A stretch of 8,586 bases of DNA from an uncultured Alphaproteobacteria bacterium (GTDB lineage Bacteria > Pseudomonadota > Alphaproteobacteria > RUG11792): contig CAUDEV010000048.1 in the NCBI GenBank assembly GCA_958448685.1, forward strand, positions 1-8,586, written 5' to 3'. How positions within the stretch are numbered: the first letter of the stretch is position 1; every line of letters begins with the position of its first letter. Under the pieces are notes generated by a model. It saw only the letters and a program-made list of their open reading frames with translations, did no database searches and had not been told where the DNA came from. The translations under genes were made by a program, and so were the position numbers. Of the stretch, positions 1-6,373 are shown one piece after another.

Positions 1-55
1 CTTTTTCCCCATGTCAAAAAATAAAAAGTCCCATAAAATTTTAGGGATTTTTTAC
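1..55 (-). repeat. Dispersed repeat, copy A (left window end)
   Basis: Read on the minus strand, this stretch matches plus-strand 8462-8516 at about 44 of 55 positions. It includes a 22-base identical core (22-43 here, 8473-8494 there) and a later TTTGAC block. The two copies are in inverted orientation. Copy A doubles as the nuoB terminator and overlaps the nuoB stop codon. Confidence 0.6.
16..47 (-). terminator. Terminator-like hairpin after nuoB
   Basis: On the minus strand, TCCC (44-47) pairs with GGGA (29-32) around a self-complementary TAAAATTTTA, followed by CTTTTTATTTTTT. It begins five bases after the nuoB stop, so it probably ends the transcript carrying xerC, dnaQ and nuoB. The same sequence is part of a repeat seen again at the other end of the window. 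Confidence 0.6.
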
Positions 56-483
56 CTTTCTTTTTGAAGTTCCAGGATTGCCAAAGCTAATTTTTCTGGA
101 GCTGGAGGACATCCAAACACTTTTTTATCTATATGAAGAAAGTCTTCAATATTACTTATAACTGTTTCAGATTCAGCGTAAAGTCCTCCACTTATTGCGC
201 AACTTCCCATTGCAATTACGTATTTAGGATGCAACATTTGATCATAAAGTGTTAACAATTGAGGAAGCATTTTTTTTGTAACAGTTCCTGCTATCATCAT
301 TAAATCTGCATGTTTTGGACTTGCTCTGAAAAGACAACCGAATCTGTCTAAATCTATTCGGCTAGCTGCTGCTTGCATCATTTCTATAGCGCAACATGAC
401 GTGCCAAAAGATAAAGGCCACATCGACTTTTTACTTGCCCAATTTCCCATTTTTTCAATAGTTGTGAATAATATATTTTTCAT
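52..483 (-). CDS. nuoB: NADH-quinone oxidoreductase subunit B (NuoB-like), short and divergent
   Basis: NuoB is the complex I subunit of the peripheral arm that carries iron-sulfur cluster N2, the last centre before quinone. The 143-residue product keeps the family core: SMWPLSFGTSCCAIEMM, then DLDRFGCLFRASP, AGTVTKKM, YDQM, MGSCA and FGCPP. The four expected N2 cysteines are present at 30, 31, 95 and 125. The stretch between C95 and C125 has the usual length but lacks the strongly conserved Y-SYSVVRGCDRIVPVD pattern, and both termini are shorter than in typical NuoB (about 160-190 residues). The ATG overlaps the dnaQ stop as ATGA and has no clear ribosome site, so translational coupling is likely. 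No other nuo gene is visible, which is unusual because nuoB normally sits between nuoA and nuoC. The family call is firm; whether it works in a full complex I is unknown. A related oxidoreductase small subunit is a less likely alternative. Confidence 0.85.
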   Translation of the reverse strand: MKNILFTTIEKMGNWASKKSMWPLSFGTSCCAIEMMQAAASRIDLDRFGCLFRASPKHADLMMIAGTVTKKMLPQLLTLYDQMLHPKYVIAMGSCAISGGLYAESETVISNIEDFLHIDKKVFGCPPAPEKLALAILELQKER

Positions 484-1163
484 TGTTGTAATTTATTCCA
501 AATTGGATTTTTTAACTTTTTCAGAAATTCTAAATGTTCTTCTTTTTCAGAATCTGCTATTGGAAAATTTCTTGGTTCTATATTTGTTTTTATATAAATT
601 GGTTCATTTGATGTTGTTGAATTATCTTGTGATCCGAACAAGGCTTTTTGAAAAACCTCAACGGACATATGAAGATATACTTCCGCTAATAATTCAGCGT
701 CTATTAACGCTCCGTGTTTTGTTCTTCCAGAAGCATCAACAGAAAATCTACGGCATAAAGCATCTAAGGTTGAAGGAGACCCGGGAAATTTTTCTTTTGC
801 CATAACAAGCGTATCAACAACATTATTCAGATCTAACTTCGAAGCATTTACCTGTTCTAGTTCATAATTCAAAAATCCAATATCAAAAGGAGCATTATGA
901 ATAACTAATCTGTCATTTCTTATAAAATCTAAAAACTCCTGATAACAATCTCTAAAAGGTTTATATTGTTTCAAAAAGTCATAAGTTAAACCACTTATTT
1001 TAAATGCATTTTCCGATAATTCACGTTCAGGATTTATATATAAATGAAAAGTTTTTCCCGTAATTTTTTTATCAATTATCTCAACAGCACCTATTTCGGT
1101 TAGCTTATCTCCGCCTATAAATGAAAGACCTGTAGTTTCTGTATCGAGTGATATTTCCCTCAT
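480..1163 (-). CDS. dnaQ: DNA polymerase III epsilon subunit, 3'-5' proofreading exonuclease
   Basis: DnaQ is the proofreading subunit of the replicative polymerase core: it removes misincorporated 3' nucleotides using two metal ions. The 227-residue product has the DEDDh exonuclease motifs in order: ExoI LDTETTG with D7 and E9, ExoII HNAPFDIGFL with D94, and ExoIII GRTKHGALIDAELL with H150 and D155. The length is close to the usual 230-245. After about residue 175 comes a variable polar linker and a tail ending NPIWNKLQQ, where the family contacts the polymerase alpha subunit. The start has an AAAGGA site about nine bases upstream inside the end of xerC and overlaps the xerC stop as ATGA. 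The dnaQ stop in turn overlaps the nuoB start, so xerC-dnaQ-nuoB look translationally coupled. All catalytic residues are present, so activity is expected. Confidence 0.95.
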   Translation of the reverse strand: MREISLDTETTGLSFIGGDKLTEIGAVEIIDKKITGKTFHLYINPERELSENAFKISGLTYDFLKQYKPFRDCYQEFLDFIRNDRLVIHNAPFDIGFLNYELEQVNASKLDLNNVVDTLVMAKEKFPGSPSTLDALCRRFSVDASGRTKHGALIDAELLAEVYLHMSVEVFQKALFGSQDNSTTSNEPIYIKTNIEPRNFPIADSEKEEHLEFLKKLKNPIWNKLQQ

Positions 1164-2101
1164 TGCTGATTATCCTTTCTGTTTTCTTGTGATAAAGGAT
1201 GACATCTGTCATATACTTCTGTTATATACTTCTTTGCAACATCTGCATAAATTTGAGTTGAAACTATTGAAGAATGACCTAAAAGTTCTTGTATTTCTCG
1301 CAATTCTCCTGAATATTCCATCAAATGTGTTGCGCAACTGTGACGCAATGCGTGAGGTGTGACATGTTCAGACAAGTTCAAGTTATTGCGAATTTTCCTT
1401 ATTAGTTTTTGCAAAGCGGAAGCAGAGAGTCTTTCTCCGCGATTGTTTATAAATAAAGCTTCAGTTGTTTTAAATTCACAAGAATTTAAATAATCTTCAA
1501 CAGTTTCTCTAATAACAGGAATTAGCGGAACTGTTCGAAATTTTCCTCCTTTTCCTGAAATATTAATATAATCCCGCGATGAAATGAATTCTTCTCTATT
1601 TAAACTTAATGCCTCCGAAATTCTTAATCCAACTGAATAAATAAGTGTAATTAGGGCTTTGTCTCGTTTTATTATCCAATCAGTTTGTTTTATGTCAGAT
1701 ATTGAAGAAATTATATCATTTATTTGCTTTATCGATAGTGGTCTTGGAAGCAATTTCGGAATTTTTGGATGCTTCACATTAATTAACTCACTGCTTTTCA
1801 AAAATTTGTTTTCTATTAAATAACTTATAAAACTCTTTATTGAAGACAGCCCTCGAGAAATTGTGCGAGGTGTTTCAGATTTCTTTATTCTACACAAAAC
1901 CCAAGCTCTTATATCATTCTTGACCAAGTCAACAAAATCTTTTAAATCTATTTCTTTGTTTTTATACTCTTTTAAAAATAAGATAAGTTGGTTTAAATCT
2001 GAATAATAAGAAGACACAGTATGGACAGATAAATTTCTTGAATATTGCAAATATCTTTTCCAGAAATTTATTGTCTCTTCAAAGCTAGAATTACTGTCCA
2101 T
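1160..2101 (-). CDS. xerC: Tyrosine recombinase XerC
   Basis: XerC acts with XerD at the chromosomal dif site to resolve chromosome dimers before division. The 313-residue protein has an N-terminal SAM-like core-binding domain (about 10-100) and a C-terminal catalytic domain (about 120-300). The full catalytic set is visible: R160 in GLRISEAL, K184 in SGKGGKFR, H250 and R253 in HALRHSCATHL, H276 in LLGHSS, and nucleophile Y285 in TQIYADV. LGHSSIVSTQIY and the C-terminal VYDRCHP favour XerC over XerD and over phage integrases. The length is typical and neighbours are housekeeping genes. There is no clear ribosome site before the ATG. The out-of-frame continuation of the upstream secreted-protein gene ends 11 bases inside xerC, so the ancestral arrangement was probably coupled translation. 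No dif-like site was recognised in the window. Confidence 0.92.
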   Translation of the reverse strand: MDSNSSFEETINFWKRYLQYSRNLSVHTVSSYYSDLNQLILFLKEYKNKEIDLKDFVDLVKNDIRAWVLCRIKKSETPRTISRGLSSIKSFISYLIENKFLKSSELINVKHPKIPKLLPRPLSIKQINDIISSISDIKQTDWIIKRDKALITLIYSVGLRISEALSLNREEFISSRDYINISGKGGKFRTVPLIPVIRETVEDYLNSCEFKTTEALFINNRGERLSASALQKLIRKIRNNLNLSEHVTPHALRHSCATHLMEYSGELREIQELLGHSSIVSTQIYADVAKKYITEVYDRCHPLSQENRKDNQQ

Positions 2102-2184
2102 TCTGTCGTACTTGAATTTCTATAATACTTCTATTATATGCTTTATGATGAGAAGTTGCTATAAATTCTTGACCAAAATAATTT
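2091..2184 (-). pseudogene. Out-of-frame continuation of the secreted-protein gene
   Basis: In the frame offset by one base from the upstream ORF, the minus strand reads YFGQEFIATSHHKAYN and then about 15 more residues to a TAA at 2091-2093. This frame is open only from 2204, just before the proposed shift site. The natural join is TAT-AAA-TAT-TTT-GGT, obtained by removing one base from the run at 2173-2184. The restored stop falls 11 bases inside xerC, matching the overlapping style of xerC/dnaQ and dnaQ/nuoB. Gene decay, a sequencing indel and programmed slippage cannot be told apart from this sequence alone; no classical slippery heptamer with a downstream pseudoknot is evident. Confidence 0.5.
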
Positions 2185-2550
2185 ATAAGCGGAATCTGTA
2201 TAAGTCAATGTTTTATATTCATTTTTTGTGATTAAATCTCCAAAATAGCCTTTCGCAAAGGTGTAAGAAAATGTTATGCCGTCTTCATAAATATCTTTAT
2301 TTAAAGTTAAAAAATTTCTTGATTCAGATCTGTCATTCATAATTTCATGAAATATATACTTTAAACGCTTTTTATAATTTTTATGATGTGAAATTTTTTT
2401 ATACTTATCTATAGAGCTGAGATATAGTTTCGTATATCGTAAAGATTCGTATGAAAAAACAACATCCCTCGGTATTATTATAGCTTGTCTTTCCGATCCA
2501 AATACTGAGCTTATTAATGAAGAAACTAATAAAATATTTTTGATTTTCAT
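2143..2550 (-). CDS. Small predicted secreted protein of unknown function, frameshifted near its 3' end
   Basis: I do not recognise this family. The intact frame gives 135 residues. The N terminus is a convincing signal peptide: MKIK, a hydrophobic stretch to about residue 17, and a plausible cleavage after VFG (18|19), so the product is probably periplasmic or secreted. The mature part is rich in Lys, Tyr and Ser, with no cysteine and no further membrane segment. The start is supported by GGGAGG five bases upstream and by a promoter just before it. The last few codons (after about residue 121) look like a frameshift tail: another frame from about 2184 continues with plausible protein and stops inside xerC. 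A single extra base in the AT run at 2173-2184 would explain it, and the restored protein would be about 152 residues. It is first in the block with xerC, dnaQ and nuoB. Confidence 0.7.
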   Translation of the reverse strand: MKIKNILLVSSLISSVFGSERQAIIIPRDVVFSYESLRYTKLYLSSIDKYKKISHHKNYKKRLKYIFHEIMNDRSESRNFLTLNKDIYEDGITFSYTFAKGYFGDLITKNEYKTLTYTDSAYKLFWSRIYSNFSS

Positions 2551-2575
2551 GAGAGCCTCCCTTCAAACAAAGTTC

Positions 2576-2604
2576 CTAATATCAGTCTAACAAATTTTTG
2601 TTAA
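2576..2604 (-). promoter_or_regulatory. Sigma-70-like promoter for the secreted protein-xerC-dnaQ-nuoB block
   Basis: On the minus strand, TTAACA (2599-2604) and TATTAG (2576-2581) are separated by 17 bases, matching nine of twelve consensus positions with ideal spacing. Transcription would start near 2569, giving a leader of about 19 bases with GGGAGG (2556-2561) five bases before the ATG at 2550. In an AT-rich gap chance matches are common, but spacing and position relative to the first gene support the call. Confidence 0.5.
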
Positions 2605-2646
2605 AATTTTGTAATATAATTATTTGAATCTATTATGCTTTTGTAT

Positions 2647-2697
2647 GCGCTTACGAGTATGGTATCCTCATTAATTTTACCATACTCACGGGCGTTC
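2647..2697. repeat. Dispersed palindrome, copy 1
   Basis: GAGTATGGTA (2655-2664) and TACCATACTC (2678-2687) form a perfect 10-bp stem around a 13-base loop. Beyond two mismatched positions on each side, CGCTT on the left and GGGCG on the right extend the pairing with two wobbles. No T-run follows on either strand, so it is not a standard terminator. A related palindrome with compensatory arm differences lies at 8559-8586, and both are preceded by GCGC and AC. This suggests a member of a dispersed palindromic repeat family. Confidence 0.6.
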
Positions 2698-2890
2698 ATT
2701 AATATTATACTCTTTTCTGCCTTTCGGAAATATAATAATTAAATCAGTAAACACTATTACACGTTTTTAAATTCAGGATATGCGAATTAATTTACCCAAA
2801 AACATAAAATTATACTTTAAGGAAAGATATAAGGATAAGAAAGAAGGTGAGCCAAAAGGGCAAGTTAGTTATTATTAAATCCAGTTTATT

Positions 2891-2931
2891 CATAATTAAC
2901 TATCTTATTGCTGATAGCTTGCTTAACTATG
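2891..2931 (-). other. Hairpin in the clpX 3' untranslated region
   Basis: On the minus strand, CATAGTTAA pairs with TTAATTATG (nine pairs including one G-U). A five-base bulge follows, then CTATC pairs with GATAG around an eight-base loop. The G-U pair becomes an A-C mismatch on the plus strand, so the structure suits the clpX transcript. It starts about 70 bases after the clpX stop. There is no U-tract, so it may mark the mRNA 3' end or be a processing or stabilising element rather than an intrinsic terminator. Confidence 0.45.
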
Positions 2932-3000
2932 GTTCTGTCTTTTGATTCATTTGCAAAATCTTGGCTGGTTTCAACTATACTAACTTTAGTTATTATGAGT

Positions 3001-4251
3001 TTATGCTGCGCTTTCCTCTTTTTCTTCTATAATTAAAGGGGTTGATGACGCATTAATAACATCTTCATTTATGACAACTTCTTTTGCTGTTTTATTATCA
3101 GGAATATCAAACATAATTCCAAGCAAAACTCCTTCGACTATTGATCTTAAGCCTCTGGCACCAGTCTTTTTTGCTATGGCTTGTTGTACTATCGCTTTTT
3201 TTGCCTCATCTGTGAAAGTTAATTTGACATTATTCATATCAAGCAAACTTTCGTATTGTTTCAAAATAGCATCTTTTGGTTCAGTCAATATTCTCAAAAG
3301 TTCTTTTTCACTCAGATCTTCCAAAGTTGCAGTAATTGGCAATCTGCCAACAAATTCTGGAATTAATCCGAATTTCAAAAGGTCTTCAGTCTCTACTTCC
3401 TTAAATAATTCACCTGTATTTTTATCTTCAGCTTTTTCGACATCAGCACCAAAGCCAATGCCTGATTTTTTTCCTCTGGCTGCTATGATTTTTTCCAAAC
3501 CACAAAAAGCTCCTCCACAAATAAATAATATACTACTCGTATCAACTTGCAAAAAATCTTGTTGAGGATGCTTCCTTCCACCTTGAGGAGGAACAAAAGC
3601 AATCGTTCCTTCTATTATTTTTAATAAAGCTTGTTGGACACCTTCTCCTGAAACATCACGTGTTATAGAAGTATTTTCAGATTTTCGAGTAATTTTATCA
3701 ACCTCATCTATATAAACTATGCCTTTTTGAGCTTTTTCTATATCGTAATCCGCTGCTTGTAATAATTTTAATATAATATTTTCAACATCTTCTCCAACAT
3801 ATCCCGCTTCTGTTAAAGATGTCGCATCTGCAATTGTGAAGGGAACGTCAATTATTTTAGCAAGTGTTTTAGCGATAAGTGTTTTTCCGGAGCCAGTTGG
3901 CCCTATTAATAAAACATTGGATTTTGAAATTTCGACATCTGGATATTTTGTTGATTTGCAATTAATCATTTTATAGTGATTATAAACAGCAACTGAAAGG
4001 ACTTTCTTCGCTTTTTCCTGTCCTATGACACTTTGATTTAATTTCTCAAAAATCTCTGAAGGTGTTGGAAATCCGCTTGATTTTTCCTTGATTTCATTCC
4101 CAGTTTCTTTGTTTATTACATCTGCACAAAGAGAAATACATTCATCACATATAAATGCAGTTGTTCCTGCAATCAAACGCTTCACTTCCTTTTGAGATTT
4201 GCCGCAAAAGGAACAATACATCAGTTCATTTTTTCCAGAATTTCGAGCCAT
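3001..4251 (-). CDS. clpX: ATP-dependent Clp protease ATP-binding subunit ClpX
   Basis: ClpX is the hexameric AAA+ unfoldase that recognises tagged substrates and feeds them into ClpP. The 416-residue product is full length (E. coli 424). The zinc-binding domain has C13, C16, C35 and C38. The AAA+ core has Walker A GPTGSGKT (117-124), pore loop GYVG (150-153), Walker [10 protein letters not shown] with D182 and E183, an RKH loop (226-228), the ClpP-docking IGF loop (265-267), the arginine finger in EFVGRLP (R303) and sensor-2 GARGLRS (R366). It follows clpP after 80 bases. An AGGGA eight bases before the ATG is the probable ribosome site; a stronger GGAGG (4272-4276) is 20 bases away, too far for normal use. 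No in-frame ATG, GTG or TTG supports an earlier start. No lon follows, unlike many proteobacteria. Confidence 0.98.
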   Translation of the reverse strand: MARNSGKNELMYCSFCGKSQKEVKRLIAGTTAFICDECISLCADVINKETGNEIKEKSSGFPTPSEIFEKLNQSVIGQEKAKKVLSVAVYNHYKMINCKSTKYPDVEISKSNVLLIGPTGSGKTLIAKTLAKIIDVPFTIADATSLTEAGYVGEDVENIILKLLQAADYDIEKAQKGIVYIDEVDKITRKSENTSITRDVSGEGVQQALLKIIEGTIAFVPPQGGRKHPQQDFLQVDTSSILFICGGAFCGLEKIIAARGKKSGIGFGADVEKAEDKNTGELFKEVETEDLLKFGLIPEFVGRLPITATLEDLSEKELLRILTEPKDAILKQYESLLDMNNVKLTFTDEAKKAIVQQAIAKKTGARGLRSIVEGVLLGIMFDIPDNKTAKEVVINEDVINASSTPLIIEEKEESAA

Positions 4252-4331
4252 ATTTTTAATCCCTAAAAGGACCTCCGTAATTTTATTATCTCAAAAACTT
4301 CTAAATAAATCGTTAACAAACTAAAAACTTT

Positions 4332-4916
4332 TTATCTTTCTGTTATGACTTTGTCAACTAGCCCAAAATCTAAGGCTTCTTCCGCTGACATGAACCTATC
4401 TCTTTCCATTGCGTTGTTTATTACTTCGATATCTTTTCCAGTATTTTCTGCATATATTGCATTTAGGCGTTCTCTTATATTTAATATTTCACGGGCGTGA
4501 ATTTCTATATCTGTAGCTTGCCCTTGAGCGCCTCCAGAAGGCTGGTGAATCATTACTCGTGCATTTGGAAGTATAAATCTTTTTCCTTTTGTTCCAGAAC
4601 AAAGTAATAAAGATCCTGCAGAACAAGCTTGTCCTATGCAAAGAGTTGAAACATCACATTTTATATATCTCATAGTATCTAAAATTGATAATGCAGAAGT
4701 AACTACTCCTCCTGGGGAATTTATATATATGCTAATATCTTTTTGAGCATCTTCTGATTCCAAAAACAAAAGCTGAGCGCAAATTAATGAAGCCATTTCA
4801 TCATAAATTTGCCCAGTTAAGAATATTATTCTTTCTTTAAGCAATCTTGAATAAATATCATAGGATCTTTCTCCTCGGCTGGTTTGCTCAACGACAATAG
4901 GAACAAAATTTGACAT
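4332..4916 (-). CDS. clpP: ATP-dependent Clp protease proteolytic subunit ClpP
   Basis: ClpP forms the two-ring, 14-subunit serine protease chamber that degrades proteins delivered by ClpX or ClpA. The 194-residue product is full length. The catalytic triad is visible: Ser99 in [11 protein letters not shown], His124 in VMIHQPSGG, and Asp173 in [17 protein letters not shown] (66-71) and the following helix are the oxyanion and substrate-strand region. The nucleophile motif reads GQACSAG where GMAASMG is usual, a mild variation that keeps the serine. AAGGAG lies about six bases before the ATG. It starts 20 bases after the tig stop, so the two are almost certainly co-transcribed. A short N-terminal propeptide may be removed, as in relatives. 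Confidence 0.98.
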   Translation of the reverse strand: MSNFVPIVVEQTSRGERSYDIYSRLLKERIIFLTGQIYDEMASLICAQLLFLESEDAQKDISIYINSPGGVVTSALSILDTMRYIKCDVSTLCIGQACSAGSLLLCSGTKGKRFILPNARVMIHQPSGGAQGQATDIEIHAREILNIRERLNAIYAENTGKDIEVINNAMERDRFMSAEEALDFGLVDKVITER

Positions 4917-4936
4917 ATAAAATCTCCTTGAAATAA

Positions 4937-6250
4937 TTAATCTTCTAAAAGTTTATTGACTATTTCATCAATCTCTTTTTTAGTTTTCTCAACTTCTTTT
5001 GTTTTCGCTTTTGAAATTAAGAAAGAAACAACCTTATATTCTATTATTTCGGCCTTTTTATAAGCAAGCGCTTCAGGATTTTTTGAATAATAATCAACTA
5101 TGAACTGAGCCATATTTGGATTTCTATTTATTTCTGCAAGAATTGCTTGTTGAACTTCTTTGTCTGTTGCAGTAATCTTTTCTTCTTTTGCTATTTTATT
5201 TAAGACATATCCAAGCAAAACTCTCTTTCTGACAACATCTGCATATTCTTTACGAAGTTCTTCATCGCTTTTTATTTCAGGTTTCTTGCCAGCTTTTTTG
5301 GCTGTTGCTTCAGCTTCTTGTTTAACATTTTTCAAAACAGCATTCATTTCTTTATCAAGTATCCCTTGAGGTAAATCAAATTTATACTCCTTTTCCAATT
5401 TTTCTAAGATTTGATTTTTATGATAAATAAATGCTTGGTTATTTATATCTGTTTCAAGTTCTTGTTTTACTGCTGATTGCATTTCTTTTATGTCTTTGAA
5501 ATTTCTCTTTTTAGCAAATTCTTCAACAGGAAGGTCTGTTAATGCCTTTTTAATAGATTTTATCGTTATTTTATATGTTAAATTTTTATCAGTTGCAGGA
5601 ACAAAATCAAATGATTCTCCGACTTTTTTCCCAATAAAATTCTTCAAAAATTCTGCATCTTCAGGAATAACATCAGGAATTATAACTTTGTTAGTGAAAC
5701 TTTTCTTTTTGCTTTCAACACCTTTGTTATAGCAATCTGCTTTATATGAAACTTCGTCTTTTGATTTTACCTCATATCCAAGTTCAGCTTTTTCATAAAT
5801 TGGGTATGTCAACATAAGAACTTTTATTGCTTCTTCTATTTCTTTTTCTGAAACTTTTGGAAGCACTTTTGTTATTTCCATTTCATAAGGACGAAGTTCA
5901 AAAGAAGGAGCAGTTTCAATAGATATTGTTAAGCTGAGATCTTTTCCTTTTTCGTATCTATTTTCAAATTTATAAGTAGGTTTTGAAGCGAGATCTTTAA
6001 CTTTTGCCTCTTTTATTACAGATTTGCAGGCTTCGGAAATAAGATTATCTAAAACATCTTTTATTACTGAATTTTCAACGTTGCTTCTGACAATATGAAG
6101 AGGAACATGTCCTTGCCTGAAACCTTGCATTTTAAAAGTTTTTGCTCTTTTTTCTATTGCTTTTTCAATATCACTCTCAATTTCTTCCGCTGAAAATGTC
6201 ACTTTATATTCAAGGCTCATTCCATCAGATTTAATGTTTTCAAAATTCAT
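4937..6250 (-). CDS. tig: Trigger factor, ribosome-associated chaperone
   Basis: Trigger factor binds near the ribosome exit tunnel and shields nascent chains. The 437-residue product has the normal three-part layout: a ribosome-binding domain (1-115) with signature GFRQGHVP at 43-50, a peptidyl-prolyl isomerase-like insert (about 150-235), and a helical chaperone domain (about 236-437). The insert is degenerate: the usual GSGxFIPGFE region reads [16 protein letters not shown], although IGKKVGE and the final strand KITIKSIKK remain, so isomerase activity is doubtful while chaperone function should persist. AAGGAG lies about ten bases before the ATG. It is the first gene of tig-clpP-clpX, a conserved order. 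The C-terminal domain is rich in lysine and glutamate, consistent with a soluble cytoplasmic protein. Confidence 0.95.
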   Translation of the reverse strand: MNFENIKSDGMSLEYKVTFSAEEIESDIEKAIEKRAKTFKMQGFRQGHVPLHIVRSNVENSVIKDVLDNLISEACKSVIKEAKVKDLASKPTYKFENRYEKGKDLSLTISIETAPSFELRPYEMEITKVLPKVSEKEIEEAIKVLMLTYPIYEKAELGYEVKSKDEVSYKADCYNKGVESKKKSFTNKVIIPDVIPEDAEFLKNFIGKKVGESFDFVPATDKNLTYKITIKSIKKALTDLPVEEFAKKRNFKDIKEMQSAVKQELETDINNQAFIYHKNQILEKLEKEYKFDLPQGILDKEMNAVLKNVKQEAEATAKKAGKKPEIKSDEELRKEYADVVRKRVLLGYVLNKIAKEEKITATDKEVQQAILAEINRNPNMAQFIVDYYSKNPEALAYKKAEIIEYKVVSFLISKAKTKEVEKTKKEIDEIVNKLLED

Positions 6251-6296
6251 GAAAAAGAACTCCTTCCAAATTTAGAAATAAATAAAAATACTCTTC

Positions 6297-6314
6297 GAAC
6301 ATGATAACATGCTC
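6297..6314 (-). promoter_or_regulatory. Hairpin at the 5' end of the tig transcript
   Basis: On the minus strand, GAGCATG and CATGTTC pair over seven positions (one G-U) around the loop TTAT. It starts about 11 bases downstream of the predicted -10 box, so it would sit at or very near the mRNA 5' end. It could stabilise the message or be an operator-like inverted repeat. The G-U pair fits only the minus-strand transcript. Confidence 0.4.
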
Positions 6315-6325
6315 TTACTTTATAC

Positions 6326-6354
6326 AGCATAACAGATATTTTTTTCGGGATCAA
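6326..6354 (-). promoter_or_regulatory. Extended -10 promoter for tig-clpP-clpX
   Basis: On the minus strand, TTGATC (6349-6354) and TATGCT (6326-6331) are separated by 17 bases, and TGT directly precedes the -10 box, giving an extended -10. It lies between the tamA stop and the tig start, about 75 bases before the tig ATG. No heat-shock sigma-32 type -10 (CCCCAT-like) was recognised, although these genes are often stress-regulated. Confidence 0.55.
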
Positions 6355-6373
6355 TCAGGATTTCGGTATAAGT

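Larger units (their letters stand above)
2551..3000. other. 450-base intergenic region between clpX and the next gene block
   Basis: No convincing gene is seen here. In transcription order it holds the clpX 3' hairpin (2891-2931), a 32-codon plus-strand frame (2780-2878, MRINLPKNIK...) with only a weak ribosome site, a 32-codon minus-strand frame (2601-2699) that reads through the palindrome at 2655-2687, a short AACAAA-TT-TTTGTT inverted repeat (2589-2602), and the promoter at 2576-2604. Neither short frame resembles a known family and neither has a good ribosome site, so they are more likely chance or gene remnants. No U-rich terminator for clpX was found. Confidence 0.7.

Noticed and set aside
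11..67. Plus-strand 18-codon frame MSKNKKSHKILGIF... with a similar peptide readable from the minus strand of 8462-8516
   Set aside because: The peptide similarity follows automatically from the nucleotide repeat, and the copies differ by a one-base indel that breaks the shared frame, so coding is not supported.
401..805. Long plus-strand open frame opposite nuoB and dnaQ
   Set aside because: It is antisense to two genes with intact catalytic or metal-binding motifs, lacks a recognisable domain, and is explained by AT-rich antisense codon bias. The same applies to plus-strand frames at 3071-3565, 5160-5369, 5490-5732 and 7539-7721.
2121..2138. TATAATA-gaag-TATTATA palindrome with a perfect TATAAT (2133-2138) as an xerC promoter or operator
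   Set aside because: No -35 box lies at suitable spacing, and the bases fall within the out-of-frame coding continuation of the upstream gene. It may still have minor activity.
2780..2878. Plus-strand 32-codon ORF (MRINLPKNIK...)
   Set aside because: It has only a weak ribosome site, no recognisable family and no neighbouring plus-strand gene; kept only as a note in the intergenic entry.
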